From Durusdinium trenchii (lineage: Eukaryota > Sar > Dinophyceae > Suessiales > Symbiodiniaceae): DNA of 64,000 nucleotides. The stretch is from NCBI GenBank assembly GCA_963970005.1, contig CAXAMN010003036.1, positions 205,529 to 269,528 on the forward strand. Reading direction: 5' to 3'. Below the pieces are notes generated by a model. That model had not been told where the DNA came from. It saw nothing but the letters and a program-made list of their open reading frames with translations, and did not search any database. Below are positions 53,367 to 64,000 of this stretch, piece after piece. Position 1 is the first letter of the stretch; each line of letters begins with the position of its first letter. The translations under genes were made by a program, and so were the position numbers.

Positions 53367-53570
53367 CTAGCCAGTTGTTAAAGATTGAGTCAACTGCGAT
53401 ACAAAAGCTACGAACCACGCCACCAAACGAGTAACGTTGGGGCCATTTTGACTGTCTGCTAAGATTTGACAGGCTTCTGCTAAGACCTGGAACCATCTGC
53501 GCTCTTTGGCTGTCCATGCCCAGCCTTCCTCTCGCGGAAGGTCTAGGAGCAAAGGCTGCTCCAACGCCAT
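53367..53570 (-). CDS. Likely first exon of an unknown gene
   Basis: ATG at 53570 (context GCCATGG on the minus strand) opens a clear protein frame: MALEQPLLLDLPREEGWAW, TAKERRWFQVLAEACQILAD, NGPNVTRLVAWFVAFVSQL, to a stop at 53367. Early donors at CCAG/GTCTTAG or later GT sites are possible. No family is recognised. Confidence 0.5.
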   Translation of the reverse strand: MALEQPLLLDLPREEGWAWTAKERRWFQVLAEACQILADSQNGPNVTRLVAWFVAFVSQLTQSLTTG

Positions 53571-53574
53571 GGCG

Positions 53575-54480
53575 AAAAGCTTAGCCCTGCGCCAATGCTC
53601 TGTTTAAATTAGAAAAATCAATGTGGATGGACTTGGACTCGATCATCGAAGGCATGGGATTGCACATCCGAAACAACCAACTCATATAACTTGTTGCGTT
53701 ATGACACCACATCACCCAACCACTACTGTCTCATGTTTTCTTGATGTTTGGTGTCTTTCTAAACAAGAACTTTAGAGCCAAACATATCAAATCGAGAAGA
53801 GCACATTCCTTCACAGCACGTCGCAGCCCGACAGTGGAGTTTTCCAGAGGTCAAAAGTGGATTTAATCTTCACCTATCAATCTCTATATAGCAAGAACAA
53901 CCTATATGGACCTATATAGTTGTAAGTTATAATATGTTACAATATATGATACGTATGAAGGAATATAGTTGCCTTGCTGGACCTTACTTGCCTCGTACGG
54001 ATACTAATTGAAAGAAAGCGGAGAAAGGCCGACGATGCAACAAAAACAAAATGAACCAGAGTTACCGTCCCTCTGCATCTGAGGCTCCAAAGCACCATTG
54101 CCTCCAAGAACGGATGAGAGTCAAAATTATCAGGCGGTTTGAGAAACCACGGATTTGAAACGACGTCGACGACACATTTTAAATTGAAAGATTTAAGTGC
54201 ACCGGTGCACTCTTAACCCTCCTTAGTGTCTGCAAAACATGAATGTTTTCTAAAAATTCGATGTTCATCACGGGTAAATCGTCATAAATTCCAAGGAACC
54301 CTATCTAAATGGAAGGTCCGCTCCATGAGTTCTAATCTAATGTTTAAACTCACCAAAATATAGTTATATGAAGCATGTGGCTCTACAAGTTTCTGCCTGA
54401 AGAGCTTGATTAAGGATCCCAACTCTGCCTGGAGAATCAGCCGGGTCTGAGCATGGGATGTTCTCAACTGGTGGTGATGC
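53575..54480. other. No supported gene; short AT run
   Basis: AT-rich pieces at 53883-53955 and no protein-like frame. Confidence 0.4.
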
Positions 54481-54489
54481 CTCGCGGCT

Positions 54490-55604
54490 CTAGCCCACAG
54501 CCAATCACAACGGGTTGGTCCTCATCTGGTCATGGAACATCGAAGACACCATGAATAATCACAAGTGTCCGCCGACACCAGCTTCGCCTGGGCTAAGCTG
54601 GGCGGCGCCCAGAACACCGCAGCGTAGAACCCTCACCCGGGTTGGAACGCTGACCCTTTCGGCTGATGCTGCAGTGAAGGCACCTGCTCGGCCCCTTGCG
54701 CGGGTGGCTGCCACATGTCCTTCAATTGATCTTCAATTGGCTTCGAAGCTGCCGCCTGGCACCCTTTCCGGCCGCATTGGCGCGCAGAACAACATGGGCT
54801 AAAGGCTGTGGCGGCCGTGGGTTTGCAAACCTTTTTTGCTGGGGTCGGCGGCATCCGGCGTTGGTTGGTCCACTCCGGCGATGCCGTATGGTGTAACTTA
54901 TCGCCGCCTATAGCTTTAGCTACGGGGGGGTGCTCCCGATGCCTACGGTGCTTTGTGAAGTCGAGCTTAAAAATTGTGCTTTCGCCTGCATTTCGAGCCG
55001 GTTTTGCCACTTGGAGCGATTCCAAAAACGGCAAAACGATAAATGTAGCAAACTCCTTGAGCCTGGTGGGGGAGAGGCCTTTTTTGGAGGACTCTGGGAT
55101 GTCGAGAAAGTCGTCCCAAAAGCAGGCAAGTTGGACAAAAAATTTGGGAACTGGAAAGGAGCTGGATTTGGGCCTTACAGGAACAGCTTTGAAGCCTTTT
55201 TTCGGTTTGCGCCAAGGCGCAATACACTGTAAATTACAGTGCGTTCACAAATTTCGATCTAGAAAAAAACATGTCGCAGCGTTGCAAAAACTGCGTGACT
55301 ATCGACGTTTTTTGGGGCGTGGTGCGCGAAATGCTGAAAATATCGCGTCTTTCGAGAAAACCTCGTAAATACCGTTGCTTTGAGCACTCGATAGCTCAAA
55401 ACCATCGGTACTTACGTGGCTTCCTGGCGTAAAAGCACCAAAAACTACGCAAATAGCGTGGCTTTGGGGCACCTTTTGGAAGCCTCGAGCGGCAAAATAC
55501 ATTGATATTTACAATCTTTTTGGTCATAAAAAACGGCCTCTCCACACCAGTCTGAGGGATTTGGCCTGGTCTCTTTTTGCGAGCGCGCGCGCCTCAAACG
55601 TTTG
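54490..55604. other. GC-rich block open in many frames
   Basis: The block has more CG and GC words than its surroundings and open frames on both strands (for example 54633-55034 minus and 54808-55368 plus). None shows a domain or good splice sites. Short recurring words such as GGCTTTGG/GTGGCTTT and GCAAAATAC suggest repeat-derived DNA. It could be an inserted element. Confidence 0.35.
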
Positions 55605-55642
55605 ATATGAGGTCTCGGGGGCGCGCGCGCGCGCGCGCGACG
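55605..55642. repeat. (GC)n run
   Basis: GGGGGCGCGCGCGCGCGCGC type run, with a shorter GCGCGCGCG at 55583-55592. Alternating purine-pyrimidine GC of this length can adopt Z-DNA. Confidence 0.85.
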
Positions 55643-55739
55643 CATTCGAAAGGAACAACAATCATATTAACCAAGCAAGAAATGCAAAGGCAACGGACAG
55701 CTGCAAAAAAAAACAGAAACTGAACACAATAGCGCACAC

Positions 55740-55904
55740 GCGCCCAACCGGCATCGCCGGTCTGCGAAGCTCTACAATCTATTGATGCCTTGCTCTTCTG
55801 CAGCAAGTGTTTATCCTTTCTCATCACATGCGAGATCAAGCCAGAAGCCACCGAAGCTACTTCTACGATTGGCACCACCTTTGACCAAAACCGAGCAAGT
55901 GGAC
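55740..55904 (-). CDS. Exon of an unknown gene
   Basis: After a TTCACCGCAG acceptor the minus-strand frame reads PLARFWSKVVPIVEVASVAS, GLISHVMRKDKHLLQKSKAS, ID and reaches a GT (GATT/GTAGAG) donor near 55770. Clearly protein-like; no family recognised. Confidence 0.5.
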
Positions 55905-56008
55905 CTGCGGTGAACACTAGACTGCATCCACGCTTCAGTAACCTTCGTTACTTGCTCTGTGACTGTCTGGTGGTGAAAATATACAAAAAATATTGTATAT
56001 AGACATGA

Positions 56009-56475
56009 TTGCGCTTAGTATGGTACTTGTGCATAGAGCAAGCCAATGACACAAAAGAGCTGTTGCTAAGCAAAGTTGCTTTGGATGTCTTGTCAAAAGC
56101 TCTTGCCAGAAAGCAAAAAAACTGCCATCCGATTGAGTCAAACGCTCACTCAGAGTGCCAGGGCTCACAAAAAGGATGTCTTTATGACTGGTGCAAGTCA
56201 AGAGGCTGCTGGCATTGCCAAGGCTCATAGCAAAGGATTGCGGACTTATTGGTTGATGGATGTTGATGGTGTCAAACACGGTGGGCACACAATATTTACA
56301 TCTCATACAGGCATTGCCCTTGCACGGTGCTAGGGTGGTAGAGTTGGTGGGGCGTGTAGTACAAGAACATTGAATGAAGCCTCACCTGCAAGAATGATGC
56401 ACATGTGATCAAATATGCTCGTTTGGCTGATGACTGTGCTGATGTCCTGTGGCACTCACTCTCAAACTGTCAGGC
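56009..56475 (+). CDS. Candidate exons, unknown protein
   Basis: Plus-strand pieces in different frames: 56030-56115 (EQANDTKELLLSKVALDVLS), 56165-56325 (KKDVFMTGASQEAAGIAKAH, GLRTYWLMDVDGVKHGGHTI) and 56405-56475 (IKYARLADDCADVLWHSLSN). They read well as protein, but borders are missing, so this may be a gene with short introns or a frameshifted copy. Confidence 0.36.
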
Positions 56476-56691
56476 TGCTGGAGACTTGTGACGGTTTCTG
56501 CGAGTAGGGCACAATTCAAGCTGGACAGCAACGAAACAGACTGCAAATACAACTGCCTTCAGCACCCAAAGCCTTCACAACAACCCTGTACAACATGCCT
56601 TCACGGTAATGCTGGTTTCTTTCAATCATGTGAAGGGTTCTACGGTACTAGAGCGCAATAGCTTCATGCTACTGCTTAGCTCTCAGCTACT

Positions 56692-57218
56692 TTGATCCTA
56701 CCTCTCTTCTTGGACAAGGAGAATTATCTAAGATATTCTAAGAGTAAAGAGCCAAGCGATGAGGTCTCCTTAGAGTCAGCCACTTCTACCTGGCCGGCGC
56801 TAAGTTCTTGTCACGGTGGCACGCTCAAAGCTGTCGTCAACGAGTTTCCAATGACATTGGGGAGTCGAAGTGGATCTTCAAACACACGGGCAATCAGGCC
56901 ACCCGATCAAAACCAAGAAGTGCAGCTGTTCCAGTTCGATAAACAGTGATTTGGTTGAAGTTCAAGCTGCCAAAAGTTCAGAACCAGATTCTGTCATGCG
57001 ACTACATCGACTTCCAGTCTTGTAGAACAAGTAATGACAAGTTTAGTTTAGCAAATCAAGCCTGGGTTCCTTGCATTGGCAGCCTGTCGAGACCGTCTGC
57101 TGTCAAAGAATGGAACAAACATTGGAAAGTCGTGTTTTTTGACGTGATCCAAAAGCAATCTCAGACAGCCTGGAGTTGGAGCCCAAATCCCGACGAGGAG
57201 TTCGAATCGCTCCAATGA
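56692..57218 (+). CDS. Two consecutive coding frames, unknown protein
   Basis: 56692-56949 reads LDKENYLRYSKSKEPSDEVS, NEFPMTLGSRSGSSNTRAIR, PPDQNQEVQLFQFDKQ. 56970-57218 reads NQILSCDYIDFQSCRTSNDK, SLSRPSAVKEWNKHWKVVFF, DVIQKQSQTAW, DEEFESLQ and stop. Both are plus strand and lie next to each other in different frames, so a short intron or a frameshift near 56945-56970 is needed. No family is recognised. Confidence 0.42.
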
Positions 57219-57229
57219 AGCAATTGCCT

Positions 57230-57760
57230 CTAGAGAAGGCATAAAATAAACTGTTCTGAAGAATTGTTTTTTCGACCTAGCTGCCATGACAGCACTCGGA
57301 TGACAGCGCTGGGCTCATGATAAGTCATGGCAGGCGCTTCCCCCATTGAAGACTGCATTCTTCGTCCTTTGCACTCAGTACATGACCAGTAAGGACGCAT
57401 AGCGCCGCAAGCACGAGGCACCTGGCACCCAGCTACACTCCCTCGCATTTACCGCGACAGCGTATCTATCCATATTTATTCTCTGTCTCCCTCACCCACA
57501 ATGGCGACGACAACAACAACAGGCGCGTGATGGAAGTTCAACTCAAACCACATGCCAATCTCATGTCTAGAATGAATGGTCCATGCAGTGTTGCCCTGCT
57601 CGGAGTGTGCCATGTAAAGCATGCAAACCTGGACTGTCGGATTCTTGAAACAGCAGGTGCCTCTACTGTCAGGTTCCCTAATGAGTGAAGTGGTGCCAAT
57701 ACAAATTAGACTTTGTCGAAGGCACGAAAGCAGCGGTCTGCGAGTGACCTAGGCAAATTC
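57230..57760. other. No firm gene
   Basis: A minus-strand frame (57448-57230) with a CTEC motif is open but not convincing. The remainder shows nothing. Confidence 0.3.
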
Positions 57761-57888
57761 ATCCATGAATCATGAGACCTTTTACCTACTACAATGTTTG
57801 GTTAGTGAGTGCGAAGTATGGACTTGTCTTCTACCAAGTGTAAGTTCAAAAGCTGGAGTGCTTCAAAAAAGGCAGCGGCTTGAGAAAG

Positions 57889-58424
57889 CCATGGCCTCCA
57901 ACCTAATAGCGATGCCCTCCAACCTACTAGCGATGGCCTCCAACCTACTAGCCATGGCCCCCAACCTTCTAGCGATGGCCTCCAACCTACTAGCGATGGC
58001 CTCCAACCTACTAGCGACGCCCGCCCACCCTATTCGCGATGGCCTCCAACCTACTAGCCATGGCCCCCAACCTACTAGGGATGGCCTCCAACCCATGGCC
58101 TCCAACCTACTAGCGATGGCCTCCAACCTACTAGCGATGGCCTCCAACCTACTAGCGATGGGATCCAACCTACTAGCGATGGCCTCCAACCTACTAGCGA
58201 TGGCCTCCAACCTACTAGCGATGGCCTCCAACCCACTAGCGATGGCCTCCAACCTACTAGCGATGGCCTCCAACCTACTAGCGATGGCCTCCAACCTACT
58301 AGCGATGACCCCCAACCTACTAGCGATGGTCTCCAACCTACTAGTGATGGCCCCCAACCTACTAGGGATGGCCTCCAACCCAGAAGCGATGGCCTCCAAC
58401 CTACTAGTGATGGGATCCAACCTA
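57889..58424 (+). repeat. 21-bp MASNLLA minisatellite, about 25 copies
   Basis: Tandem copies of GATGGCCTCCAACCTACTAGC with few changes (ATGGCCCCCAACC, GGGATCCAACC and one shortened unit around 58081-58110). Since 21 is a multiple of three, three frames stay open: MASNLLA on the plus strand, LEAIASR and WRPSLVG on the minus strand. Open frames of 234, 207 and 127 codons over this array are effects of the repeat. Confidence 0.95.
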
Positions 58425-58429
58425 GCCAA

Positions 58430-59115
58430 AGGTGCAAGAAATCCAACCTCCAAGACAAAGGCTTTCTGAAGCCAATACAGCCTCACCCCTTAAGACTCAC
58501 ACTGCCATGGTCTGTGCCCTTGTTCTGTTGGAAAGTCAAGAGTTTACAATGAGTGCGAGAGGTTCTGAAAGTAGGATCTGCTTCACAGCTAGTCATGCAA
58601 GAGGTTGGATAGGTGATTGCATTGAAGTCATTTGTGCATGGTCTGGGACACCAATAAATTGCGGCGGTGACACGGCAAGCGGTTCAACAAACAGATCGCT
58701 TCACCCAAACACATGCATGCATGGAAGGTCAGTGCATGGTCTTCTCTCAAGAGAAAAGGAAATCTGACTTCACTTCACAGCATGTGGCACAAGTGTAATT
58801 TTCGATGTCGCACCAGCACACGGGCTTCAAATAGAAGCATTCGGCCTCAATTCGACAGTGTCGGCAAGGAAAGAAATGCAACAGCCAACCGCCTTTGAAA
58901 TGGAAAAAAGAAGCAGCTAAGTTGCTTTGTCGGTGAGCACACCATTACTGCAATCTCACAGTCTCGACGTGTCAAATCTAATGCTCGAAGCCCTCTCGAG
59001 AAAGTGATAACAAAGCAAGAGTCGAGCTGATTTCAACCAATATACAGTATATAGGAACCATTAAATGCCAAAAGCATCGACATCGAGCTTGTCAGCCATC
59101 GTGTTTCTTTCTGTC
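58430..59115. other. No firm gene
   Basis: Small plus-strand frames (58432-58767) without splice support. A short TATA run lies near 59040-59055. Confidence 0.3.
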
Positions 59116-59123
59116 AAATCCTT

Positions 59124-60297
59124 TTGTTCTTGCACTTGGGTTTACGTAAAGAAGTGCTGACTGCGTTTTACCCTGAGCCAAGGATTGGTCAGTTACTATT
59201 CGCACTGTCCGACCGACTGCGGCACACGCTTTACTTCAAGCTGTGCAAATGGGTTAAGCGACATTGTGTTCAGCTGAATCCTACAACTTGCATAGACACA
59301 TGTCCTTTGGTCCAAGTGGATGCAAACGGATCCCATCTTGGAAGAAGCACTGCACCACTCTTCCTCCATAAGATTCTTTATGTTCCGTGCATTCCCTTCA
59401 TGCGAGCTTGGAATCCATACCCAGGAGCTCCCCCAGCGAGCCATGCTGAGCTTGCAGTTCCAACCTGGATCTTGGGATGTCACTTTACAAACCATGAGCG
59501 GGTGTGAATTGAAACAGGACATACAATTCAAGGTACCCAATGAATCCGTCCTTCCTTCCAGGCGTCCTTGACTCGCTTGCATAAACAAATCGAGTCTCCC
59601 ATTGTGAACCACAAACCAGCTCAGAGGACACTGGGATCACAGATGTTGGGAAACAAGAGCTAAAGGTGCGCCGCAGGTATTCTTCCTCAACAATCAGAGC
59701 TGGGCAGGTAGGTAGGTAAGGTAGGGTAAGGTAGAGTAAGGTAGGGAAAGGTAGGTAGGGTAAGGTAGAGTGAGGTAGGTAGGTATGTAGGTAGGTCTGT
59801 CCATCTGCCTGCCTGGCTGTCTGTCTGTATGGTATGGTATGGTATGGTATTGTATTGTACGATGATGTAATCTTGTACTGTACAGTAGTGTGTGATCAGA
59901 TTCGAGCTCCGCGCTCATGACAGAGGCCCAGAGTCGTTGAAGTTGCACGGGGCTCGAGCTGAGTGCCTGCCATCATTGGCCATACTTGTTCAACTAAGAC
60001 ATTGCTGGCTTACTTGCTCCCACCAACTGACTCTTGTCCACATTCCACTTCTCCACCAGCCTTCCGCTGTTCATCCAAATAACCCAAGTAGTGCAGGCCG
60101 TCAGCAACCTTTGCGATGGAGGCAAGGCTGGAGCAATGCTGGGAGTTCAGTTTCAATCCATCATGTCTGGAAGGTACATCAGCACCTCCACAGTCAAGGC
60201 TGCTTGTTCAGATTCACTTTTGTTTCTTGAGCCACGAATACAGCTAGTCGCAGCTAGTCTAACATGGGGCAGGGCTGACTACTTCTTCATACCATAG
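59124..60297 (+). CDS. Candidate multi-exon gene, unknown
   Basis: Plus-strand segments: 59142-59280 (KEVLTAFYPEPRIGQLLFAL, SDRLRHTLYFKLCKWVKRHC); 59318-59535, after GGTCCAAG (DPILEEALHHSSSIRFFMFR, AMLSLQFQPGSWDVTLQTMS, CELKQDIQFKVP); and 60058-60297, after CTTCTCCACCAG (LPLFIQITQVVQAVSNLCDG, GKAGAMLGVQFQSIMSGRYI, RIQLVAASLTWGRADYFFIP and stop). A GGTAGG-type simple repeat lies in the interval before the last segment. No family is recognised; unity of the gene is inferred. Confidence 0.43.
59697..59860 (+). repeat. GGTAGG / TATGG compound simple repeat
   Basis: GGTAGGTAGG and GGTAAGGTAGAG units, then TCTGTC/CTGCC words, then five TATGG units. Similar in kind to 1677-1740 but without TTAGG runs. 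Confidence 0.8.
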
Positions 60298-60442
60298 ATT
60301 ACAGCTTATGCGTTTGGCACAACACTCTTGTCACTTCTGCCGGGCTTGGTGGCCGGGCACTCTGGTTGCGCAGTGTCATGGGGCCTGATTCATCCACAGC
60401 ATACCAAGTGGGATGAGACAAAGAGTTCTGGGATATTCCACG

Positions 60443-62755
60443 TCATGCCTCCCTCCAACCGAATCGATTTGTCTCATCCATATTAAGTGGCATCATTTGC
60501 TTGCACAAAGACACTACCATGTTCCTGCCTTCAGCTTGTAGATGCCCCCTCACACACATGAAATCGGATGCAAATGCAAAAATCACCCCGAATTCCCCAA
60601 AAAGCAAAACAAGGTGACCTAAGTGGGTGCATTTCGTGAAAGCCTGCAGGAAAGCTCTTCCAAGCTCTCTCGCACAAAGTGCTGACAGTTGGAAACCTTG
60701 GTCAGCAAAAACCAATGCCACTTTGTATAGTTTCTTGCTATCTGGAACCTGATGAGTGACCGATGGCCAGTGCAAGTCAGTGACACGCCTGGCTGCGATA
60801 TTTGGACTGTTGCATCAAAGGGGTGCATTTATAAGGTTGCAGCATCAAAACTATGTTGGCACCTGCACCCGAAAAGTGAATGCGTATATACTTGCACCGA
60901 ACATGAAGAAGAACCGTGGTACACACAATACAGATTCGGGCTCCAGGCTTCTTGTGTCTCGTGAAACGCGTGCGTGGTCACCTCGGTTACAATTGCTGGC
61001 ATCGTAGGTCACGCTTGAAAAATGTGTGAATTGGCACCCGCAAATCATGGTCAAACGCCATGTATACAGTAATTCTGAATTCTGTGCTCTTGCCAAAATG
61101 TTCAGTAAAGAAACAATGTTGGTCTTTGAGCCAATCAATAAGTCATTGTCTTGCAATGATGTTGTGAACAAGTTGCTCATTGCTTTGATTCAGGAAGTTG
61201 TAAGGAAAGGCATTCGAAAATGATACAGCAGCAATGGTGAGCAGCTGGCAGCAGCATCCCAAACATCCTGAAATGATGAGTACAAGAAAACTGCAGAAAA
61301 CCTGCATGCCTCAGCCGAGTGTCTTGGCCACAGCTTTACTTTGCATAGTTCTCCATTTGCTATGATAAGAAGCAAAGAAGCAAGTAAATTCCCGTCTGAA
61401 ACGTTGTCTTTCACAATGAAATGCTTGACACTTAAACATCCTGAGCTTGGTTGGTCTCCTGCAATGAAACATCCACATCAAAGCCATAGCCATTTCTAGG
61501 TGCCTGGTCAAGCTTCTTTCAAGTCGATCGACGGCAAATTTCCACTTGATCCTCTACGACCAATATGACCGTCCTTTCTGGCTTTGCAACTCACAAGTTT
61601 TGATTGCGGAGTCCACACTGTGTAATTGTTCAATTCCCTATCTGCTGAGAGTACATGTTGAAAGGGCCTGACAACCGTGCGACCGTGGTTTAAGTGTTGA
61701 AATGGTAGCAGGGAAATGACAAGTTGCACAAGGCCAAACCTGGCAAAAGCATCATTTGGCTGTGATCCCTCCACTTGCAGAAGCCGTAAGTACCTGCCTC
61801 TGGGAAACGTTCAAATGGCCCTGCTTTTCTCCAGCTGACTCCAACATCTGCATTTTTGTCCAAATAGAGAAGGTCCTGGAGCAAGCAAGGTCTTTGGCAC
61901 GTTTCTTGGATGGGACATTGCGACAGTTGGCCATCAATTGACCCACATGAACTTTGCCTTCAAAGGGGGCCTCATGATATAAGGAAATCCTTACATCCTT
62001 TTTCTTCGCCTCCTTGGCGACAAACAAAAGTATGACTCTGGTAGTATCAATCGTTCATGAGACTCCTATCAAACGGCGTGTTGGCCTTTACACACCCAGA
62101 CATATTGTGCCTCCTCTTCTCCTGATTTCAGCCGCACAGCCTTGGTCTCAGTTTGTTGCTCCATGCTCCAATTCGGCTCCATGCTGTCACATCTCTGATG
62201 ACAATCAAGCAAACAGGATGAAAGAGGAGATCTAACTCTCTGGCTGAGGTCCAGCCAGAACCGAATGCTTCAAGCGAAATATCCACCTCGGCTGAAGCTT
62301 CTTTCATTTCTTTAGATTCAACGGCCGCACCATTTGTTAGCAAAGGAAACAAACGAGTCAACCAGATGGGCAAAATCGGTAGTGTGGCGCATGTGGCTTT
62401 CAAAGACATTGGACTGTTTTCTCTCTTCTTGTTTCTCCCTCCATGTCTATCAGTTGAACCAGGAAAGTCAATGGACGTTGGTTGGTACTATTATATACGT
62501 CCTCTCAATCAGTGAAACATAAAAATAATATAAACTCAGTATTGAGTACCCCGCTCTGACTCCACCAACCATCAAAAAACACGCCCACGGGTTGAATGAC
62601 TGCTGTCCAAAGTACCCCCATACACCGACATTTGCATGACGGCAGTGCTCCTCAACCTCTGCGACAGCAACTAAATGGGTTTCATCTGCTCCACAGAGTT
62701 GGAAGACAAAACTCTTTATGAACTGGTGTTGGACCTCCTGCGCGCTAGATCTCAT
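60443..62755 (-). CDS. Gene of at least five exons, unknown
   Basis: The first three exons join in phase. 62755-62550: ATG start, 68 codons (EVQHQFIKSFVFQLCGADET, ANVGVWGYFGQQSFNPWA), GTACTC donor. 62413-62138: 91 codons (LPILPIWLTRLFPLLTNGAA, ESKEMKEASAEVDISLEAFG, DLLFHPVCLIVIRDVTAW). 62037 to 61794 or to about 61843: KEAKKKDVRISLYHEAPFEG, NCRNVPSKKRAKDL. Then about 61735-61510 (FGLVQLVISLLPFQHLNHG, RTVVRPFQHVLSADRELNN). A probable exon near 61414-61260 (NLLASLLLIIANGELCKVKL) and the last exon 60748-60443, after CACTCATCAG (KKLYKVALVFADQGFQLSAL, CARELGRAFLQAFTKCTHLG, RNMVVSLCKQMMPLNMDET, stop), complete it. At 60.75-61.22 kb the plus strand is open too. No family is recognised. Confidence 0.6.
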
Positions 62756-62759
62756 TGTT

Positions 62760-63075
62760 GCAAATCACAATCATCTGTTTCCTGTGCATTTTTGTGGATA
62801 AAAGGTTGGATCTAAACCCAAGCTCCCAAACTACTAGAAGTTGCCTGTTCACCAAAGGCTGTCTGAAAGTCGGGTTCATGGTCCATGCATGATCACGCTT
62901 CTACAACGAAGCGGGGCGACAAAGTGTCTGATCAATATTTTTCCCCAAACAGTGTGGGCACACTGAGGGGTTCTTACGGTAGGTGATAGGAAGGTGTGCT
63001 TAGATCGCTGAGGCGTGCGGGCGTGAACGGCTAATTCGTTGCTATTTACAGTACATTCATGCCTCTCAACATCGT
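62760..63075. other. No supported gene
   Basis: Region upstream of the gene starting at 62755, which would hold its promoter. No leader relict or known motif was found. Confidence 0.4.
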
Positions 63076-63079
63076 CCAT

Positions 63080-63353
63080 GCAGATTTCGTGGCAGGCGCA
63101 GCACTTGGTGGGCCTCGAAGTGCAGATTTCGCGGCAGGCACAGCACTTGGTGAACCTCGAAGTGCAGATTTCGTAGCAGGCACAGCGCATGGTGAACCTC
63201 GAAGTGTAGATTTCGTGGCAGGGACAGCGCTTGGTGAACCTCGAAGTTCAGATTTCGTGGCAGGCACAGCGCTTGGTGAACCTCGAAGCGCAGATTTCGT
63301 GGCAGGCACAGCGCTTGGTGAACTTCGAAGTGCAGATTTCGTGGCAGGCACAG
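63080..63353 (+). repeat. 42-bp tandem repeat, 6.5 copies
   Basis: Units start at 63080, 63122, 63164, 63206, 63248, 63290 and 63332 (last one partial) with GCAGATTTCGTGGCAGGCAC and CGCTTGGTGAACCTCGAAG words. The unit is 14 codons long, so the plus frame gives ADFVAGTALGEPRS repeated and the minus strand is open as well. The open frames are effects of the unit length. Confidence 0.92.
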
Positions 63354-63369
63354 TACTTTGTGCTCTCAG

Positions 63370-63681
63370 ATGCTCACTCTCTCACTCTCCGACTTTCACT
63401 CACACTCACACTCCCTCACACTCCCACTCTCACTCTCACTCACACTCACACTCACTCTCCCACTCCCACTCACAGCCACGCTCCTCACACTCACACCCAC
63501 TCACCCTCCCACTCGCAGACTCTCACTCGCTCTCACTCGCACTCGCACTCACACGCACACTCACTCACCCACACTCACTCTCACACTCACTCTCACTCAC
63601 ACTCGCTCACTCACTCTCACCCACACTCACTCGCGCCCACCTTCACTCTCACTCACTCACACTCACACTCTCACTCTCATT

Positions 63682-63718
<37 letters not shown>

Positions 63719-64000
63719 ACTCACTCACTCTCACACTCACTCACCCACCTTCAGTCTCACTCATACTCACAGTCACTCTCACTCTGCCTCACACTCACTC
63801 TCACCCACACTCACTCTCACTCACACTCGCACTCACTCACTCACTCTCCCACTCTCACTCTCACACACACTCTCACTCTCACCCACACTCACTAACTCTC
63901 ACTCACACTCTCACTCACACTCGCACTCACTCACACTCACTCTCCCACTCTCACTCACACTCACACTCCCTCTCACCCACACTCACTCACACCCACATTC
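63370..64000 (+). repeat. CACTCT/CACACT microsatellite, runs off the window
   Basis: More than 600 bp made almost only of CACTCT, CACTCA and CACACT units. The plus frame reads Ser-His-Ser repeats. The end lies beyond position 64000. Confidence 0.95.

Noticed and set aside
54808..55368. Plus-strand frame of 186 codons in the GC-rich block
   Set aside because: The opposite strand is equally open, there are no splice sites or motifs, and the openness follows from composition.
57195..57215. GAGTTCGAATCGCTCC resembling a tRNA T-arm
   Set aside because: No cloverleaf can be built around it, and it lies within a protein-like frame.
57863..58486. Open frames of 207 and 127 codons on the minus strand and 234 on the plus strand
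   Set aside because: They are the three stop-free readings of a 21-bp tandem repeat, not genes.
63059..63895. Plus-strand open frame of 278 codons at the right edge
   Set aside because: It consists of a 42-bp tandem repeat and a CACTCT microsatellite; unit lengths keep it open.

Overview
This is nuclear eukaryotic DNA, most likely from a dinoflagellate of the Symbiodiniaceae type. Four things in the sequence suggest this. Genes are cut into many short exons (25 to 280 nt) whose introns start with GT, GC or GA and end with AG. A 21-nt stretch upstream of an intronless gene looks like a decayed dinoflagellate spliced leader. A 21-bp minisatellite encodes the motif MASNLLA. A dispersed repeat is built on CTACTAG/CTAGTAG. 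The link of both repeats to Symbiodiniaceae is from memory and was not searched. There are no bacterial-style operons, no rRNA or tRNA genes that I could support, and no CRISPR.

Most convincing genes lie on the minus strand. From left to right: a zinc-ribbon terminal exon (about 2.6 kb); an unidentified multi-exon gene ending in an Ala/Lys helix (12.0-13.6 kb); exons with an acidic EF-hand-like loop (14.5-16.4 kb); a small four-exon gene of about 124 codons (17.05-17.62 kb) lying 18 nt downstream of a single-exon SWEET sugar transporter (17.64-19.31 kb); a protein kinase rebuilt from eight exons (28.95-31.57 kb) with further exons on either side; an ankyrin-repeat gene (about 39-41.25 kb); a run of unidentified exons (42.6-51.1 kb); and an unidentified gene of at least five exons (60.4-62.8 kb) whose first three exons join in phase. 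Plus-strand exons are fewer and less certain (4.7-5.0, 15.3, 20.2-20.5, 36.6, 52.1-53.1, 56.0-57.2 and 59.1-60.3 kb).

The rest is repeat and intron or intergenic DNA: two nearly identical 0.47-kb copies at 6.7 and 8.7 kb with more diverged relatives nearby, a degenerate tandem array at 9.3-9.7 kb, ten or more CTACTAG-family patches, a 59-bp tandem repeat at 22.8 kb, a compound tandem array at 42 kb, the MASNLLA array at 57.9-58.4 kb, a GC-rich block with a (GC)n run at 54.5-55.6 kb, and a 42-bp repeat passing into a CACTCT microsatellite that runs off the right edge.

Exons were called by hand from protein-like composition, splice-site fit and phase agreement. Only the SWEET transporter, the kinase, the ankyrin repeats and the zinc ribbon are recognised by family. 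The others are called coding without a function. Where both strands are open, that is stated.
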